NCBI GenBank assembly: GCA_032622095.1
Contig: CP136064.1
Coordinates: forward strand, 184,740,209 to 184,804,208
Length of the DNA stretch: 64,000 nucleotides
Direction: 5' to 3'
DNA from: Siphonodentalium dalli
Lineage: Eukaryota; Mollusca; Scaphopoda; Gadilida; Siphonodentaliidae
Shown here: piece after piece, positions 60,601-64,000 of the stretch
Position numbering within the stretch: position 1 is the stretch's first letter
How the letters are laid out: every line of letters begins with the position of its first letter
Position numbers and translations under genes: made by a program
Notes under the pieces: generated by a model
What the model was told of the DNA's origin: nothing
Seen by the model: the letters and a program-made list of their open reading frames with translations, nothing else
Database searches by the model: none

Positions 60601-63600
60601 GACAGCCCAACACCCACAGCACCCATGATAAAACCATACAGCACCCGTGCCTATGAAAACATATTTCTGAGTCAGCCATCTCTCAGACTATACCCATTCT
60701 GTAAATGATTCCACATTTCACTCTAGAATATATAGAGGCAATGGGAAAAAATATTTGGGCACCTGAATGGCATTTTGGGCTCTATTCAGGGGGGATATTT
60801 GGTTTTTTTAATGGTTAAATTGGTATATTTAACTGGAATTGGGTCCTGTAAAGGTATATACTTCTAGGTCTCCTAGTGATTTTGGAAATATCTGCATCAG
60901 TATAAGAAGATTTGCAAAAGTTTGGGCTCCTTAGTGGGTTTTAAGGGTATGGAGACAGCCCAACACCCACAGCACCCATGACAATTCAAGTTAAATTGGT
61001 ATATTTAACTTGAATTGGGCCATATGACCAATTATATGTATCTACTTCCAACACTTTTGTTGTTTGTGGATAGGTATGCATCTATGCAAATGATTTGCCC
61101 AAAGTTTGGGCTCCTCAGTGGGTTTTAAGGGTATTGAGACAGCCCAACACCCACAGCACCCATGATAAAACCATACAGCACCCGTGCCTATGAAAACATA
61201 TTTCTGAGTCAGCCATCTCTCAGACTATACCCATTCTGTAAATGATTCCACATTTCACTCTAGAATATATAGAGGCAATGGGGAAAAAATATTTGGGCAC
61301 CTGAATGGGATTTTGGGCTCTATTCAGGGGGGATATTTGGTTTTTTTAATGGTTAAATTGGTATATTTAACTGGAATTGGGACCTGTAAAGGTATATACT
61401 TCTAGGTCTCCTAGTGATTTTGGAAATATCTGCATCAGTATAAGAAGATTTGCAAAATTTTGGGCTCCTTAGTGGGTTTTAAGGGTATGGAGACAGCCCA
61501 ACACCCACAGCACCCATGACAATTCAAGTTAAATTGGTATATTTAACTTGAATTGGGCCATATGACCCATTATATGTATCTACTTCCAACACTTTTGTTG
61601 TTTGTGGATAGGTATGCATCTATGCAAATGGTTTGCACAAAGTTTGGGCTCCTCAGTGGGTTTTAAGGGTATTGAGACAGCCCAACACACACAGCACCCA
61701 TGATAAAACCATACAGCACCCGTGCCTATGAAAACATATTTCTGAGTCAACCATCTCTCAGACTATACCCATTCGGTAAATGATTCCACATTTCACTCTA
61801 GAATATATAGAGGCAATGGGAAAAAAATATTTGGGCACCTGAATGGCATTTTGGGCTCTATTGAGGGGGGATATTTGGTTTTTTTAATGGTTAAATTGGT
61901 ATATTTAACTGGAATTGGGTCCTGTAAAGGTATATACTTCTAGGTCTCCTAGTGATTTTGGAAATATCTGCATCAGTATAAGAAGATTTGCAAAAGTTTG
62001 GGCTCCTTAGTGGGTTTTAAGGGTATGGAGACAGCCCAACACCCACAGCACCCATGACAATTCAAGTTAAATTGGTATATTTAACTTGAATTGGGCCATA
62101 TGACCCATTATGTGTATCTACTTCCAACACTTTTGTTGTTTGTGGATAGGTATGCATCTATGCAAATGGTTTGCACAAAGTTTGGGCTCCTCAGTGGGTT
62201 TTAAGGGTATTGAGACAGCCCAACACCCACAGCACCCATGATAAAACCATACAGCACCCGTGCCTATGAAAACATATTTCTGAGTCAGCCATCTCTCAGA
62301 CTATACCCATTCTGTAAATGATTCCACATTTCACTCTAGAATATATAGAGGCAATGGGAAAAAATATTTGGGCACCTGAATGGCATTTTGGGCTCTATTC
62401 AGGGGGGATATTTGGTTTTTTTAATGGTTAAATTGGTATATTTAACTGGAATTGGGTCCTGTAAAGGTATATACTTCTAGGTCTCCTAGTGTCTTTGGAA
62501 ATATCTGCATCAGTATAGGAAGATTTGCAAAAGTTTGGGCTCCTTAGTGGGTTTTAAGGGTATGGAGACAGCCCAACACCCACAGCACCCATGACAATTC
62601 AAGTTAAATTGGTATATTTAACTTGAATTGGGCCATATGACCAATTATATGTATCTACTTCCAACACTTTTGTTGTTTGTGGATAGGTATGCATCTATGC
62701 AAATGGTTTGCACAAAGTTTGGGCTCCTCAGTGGGTTTTAAGGGTATTGAGACAGCCCAACACCCACAGCACCCATGATAAAACCATACAGCACCCGTGC
62801 CTATGAAAACATATTTCTGAGTCAGCCATCTCTCAGACTATACCCATTCTGTAAATGATTCCACATTTTACTCTAGAATATATAGAGGCAATGGGGACAA
62901 AATATTTGGGCACCTGAATGGGATTTTGGGCTCTATTCAGGGGGGATATTTGGTTTTTTTAATGGTTAAATTGGTATATTTAACTGGAATTGGGACCTAT
63001 AAAGGTATATACTTCTGGTCTCCTAGTGATTTTGGAAATATCTGCATCAGTATAAGAAGATTTGCAAAAGTTTGGGCTCCTTAGTGGGTTTTAAGGGTAT
63101 GGAGACAGCCCAACACCCACAGCACCCATGATAAAACCATACAGCACCCGTGCCTATGAAAACATATTTCTGAGTCAACCATCTCTCAGACGATACCCAT
63201 TCTGTAAATGATTCCACATTTCACTCTAGAATATATAGAGGTAATGGGAAAAAAATATTTGGGCACCTGAATGGGATTTTGGGCTCTATTCAGGGGGGAT
63301 ATTTGGGTTTTTTAATGGTTAAATTGGTATATTTAACTGGAATTGGGTCCTGTAAAGGTATATACTTCTAGGTCTCCTAGTGATTTTGGAAATATCTGCA
63401 TCAGTATAAGAAGATTTGCAAAAGTTTGGGCTCCTTATTGGGTTTTAAGGGTATGGAGACAGCCCAACACCCACAGCACCCATGACAATTCAAGTTAAAT
63501 TGGTATATTTAACTTGAATTGGGCCATATGACCCATTATATGTATCTACTTCCAACACTTTTGTTGTTTGTGGATAGGTATGCATCTATGCAAATAGTTT

Positions 63601-64000
63601 GCACAAAGTTTGGGCTCCTCAGTGGGTTTTAAGGGTATGGAGACTGCCCAACACCCACAGCACCCATGATAAAACCATACAGCACCCGTGCCTATGAAAA
63701 CATTTCTGAGTCAGCCATCTCTCAGACTATACCCATTCTGAAAAGGATTCCACAGTTCACTTTAGAATATATAGAGGCAACGGGGAAAAATTATTTGGGC
63801 ATCTGAATGGGATTTTGGGCTTTGGTCAGGGGGAGGGGAATATTTGGGTTTTTTAATGGTCAAATTGAATTGAGCCCTGTGACCCATTATAGGTATCTAC
63901 TTCTATGTCTCTTACTAGTAGTGTTTTTGGAAAGATGTGCATCAGTATAAGAAGGTTTGCAAAAGTTTGGGCACCTGGGAGTGATTTAATGGTGAGCAGG
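57636..64000. repeat. Satellite array, 537/538-bp unit, about 12 units
   Basis: The landmark catatgaccc/a occurs at 57,801, 58,338, 58,876, 59,413, 59,951, 60,489, 61,026, 61,564, 62,102, 62,639 and 63,530, spaced 537 or 538 bp except for the last gap (891 = 538 + 353), which contains a deleted unit. Units are nearly identical, differing at a few diagnostic positions. Each contains two related halves (a ccttagtgggttttaagggt version and a cctcagtgggttttaagggt version, 184 bp apart) and a short palindrome aagttaaattggtatattta actt. There is no open frame of note. The last unit (after about 63,700) is clearly more diverged, suggesting the right edge of the array; the array starts near 57,636. 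Confidence 0.95.

Noticed and set aside
57641-64000. Repeated gene family in the 538-bp array
   Set aside because: No open frame of useful length persists through a unit on either strand; it is a non-coding satellite.

Overview
This looks like nuclear DNA of an animal, most likely a marine invertebrate. Coding sequence is split into short exons with GT-AG introns of 1 to 8 kb. The rest is AT-rich and full of decayed LINEs, TTAA- and TA-flanked fold-back elements, minisatellites and a long satellite array. A degraded copy of an uncharacterised protein family that I know from invertebrate genomes argues against vertebrate or plant. Phylum cannot be read from the window; lophotrochozoan is a guess. 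There are no bacterial operons, CRISPR arrays, or tRNA or rRNA genes that I can support. Most ATG-stop stretches over 60 codons are shadows of repeats or chance.

Only one host gene is convincing: a pentameric ligand-gated ion channel (pLGIC) subunit on the + strand. Five exons at 5,288-5,485, 13,432-13,689, 17,420-17,575, 24,846-25,025 and 26,266-26,313 join in phase 0 to give 280 residues. They run from the middle of the ligand-binding domain through TM1-TM4 to a basic tail. The first exon(s) are upstream, unrecognised or outside the window. The 3' end is ambiguous: read-through to a stop at 26,421 with AATAAA at 26,731, or a distant last exon at 42,704. Both cysteines of the usual Cys-loop are absent.

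Region by region: 0.4-2.1 kb, decayed LINE (endonuclease plus RT). 3.3-5.2 kb, two TTAA (piggyBac-like) elements sharing a 69-bp palindrome. 7.2-8.3 kb, a nested structure of terminal inverted repeats, 126-bp direct repeats and a fold-back. 9.3-14.6 kb, a second fold-back family, a LINE 3' fragment and another TTAA element, all in the largest channel intron. 18.4-20.3 kb, GC-rich and AT-rich hairpins and a 34-bp minisatellite. 20.4-21.7 kb, a broken integrase gene between degenerate short repeats. 22.8-24.4 kb, further MITEs. 32.4-33.6 and 41.3 kb, copies of a TA-flanked fold-back family. 34.4-39.4 kb, a roughly 5-kb fold-back with 1.3-kb arms around a 42-bp minisatellite. 40.8-41.3 kb, another fold-back. 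43.9-44.7 kb, a MITE. 46.0-46.9 kb, LINE 3' end with an internal duplication. 49.7-52.0 kb, the decayed invertebrate orphan gene. 54.7-56.7 kb, three long palindromes and a degenerate repeat with G-tracts. 57.6-64.0 kb, a 538-bp satellite with a dimeric higher-order pattern, ending near the right edge.

Apart from the channel subunit, the window is a layered transposon graveyard in which inverted-repeat elements dominate. The features most worth follow-up are the 5-kb fold-back, the palindrome cassette shared by two TTAA elements, the satellite's higher-order structure, and the Cys-less channel.
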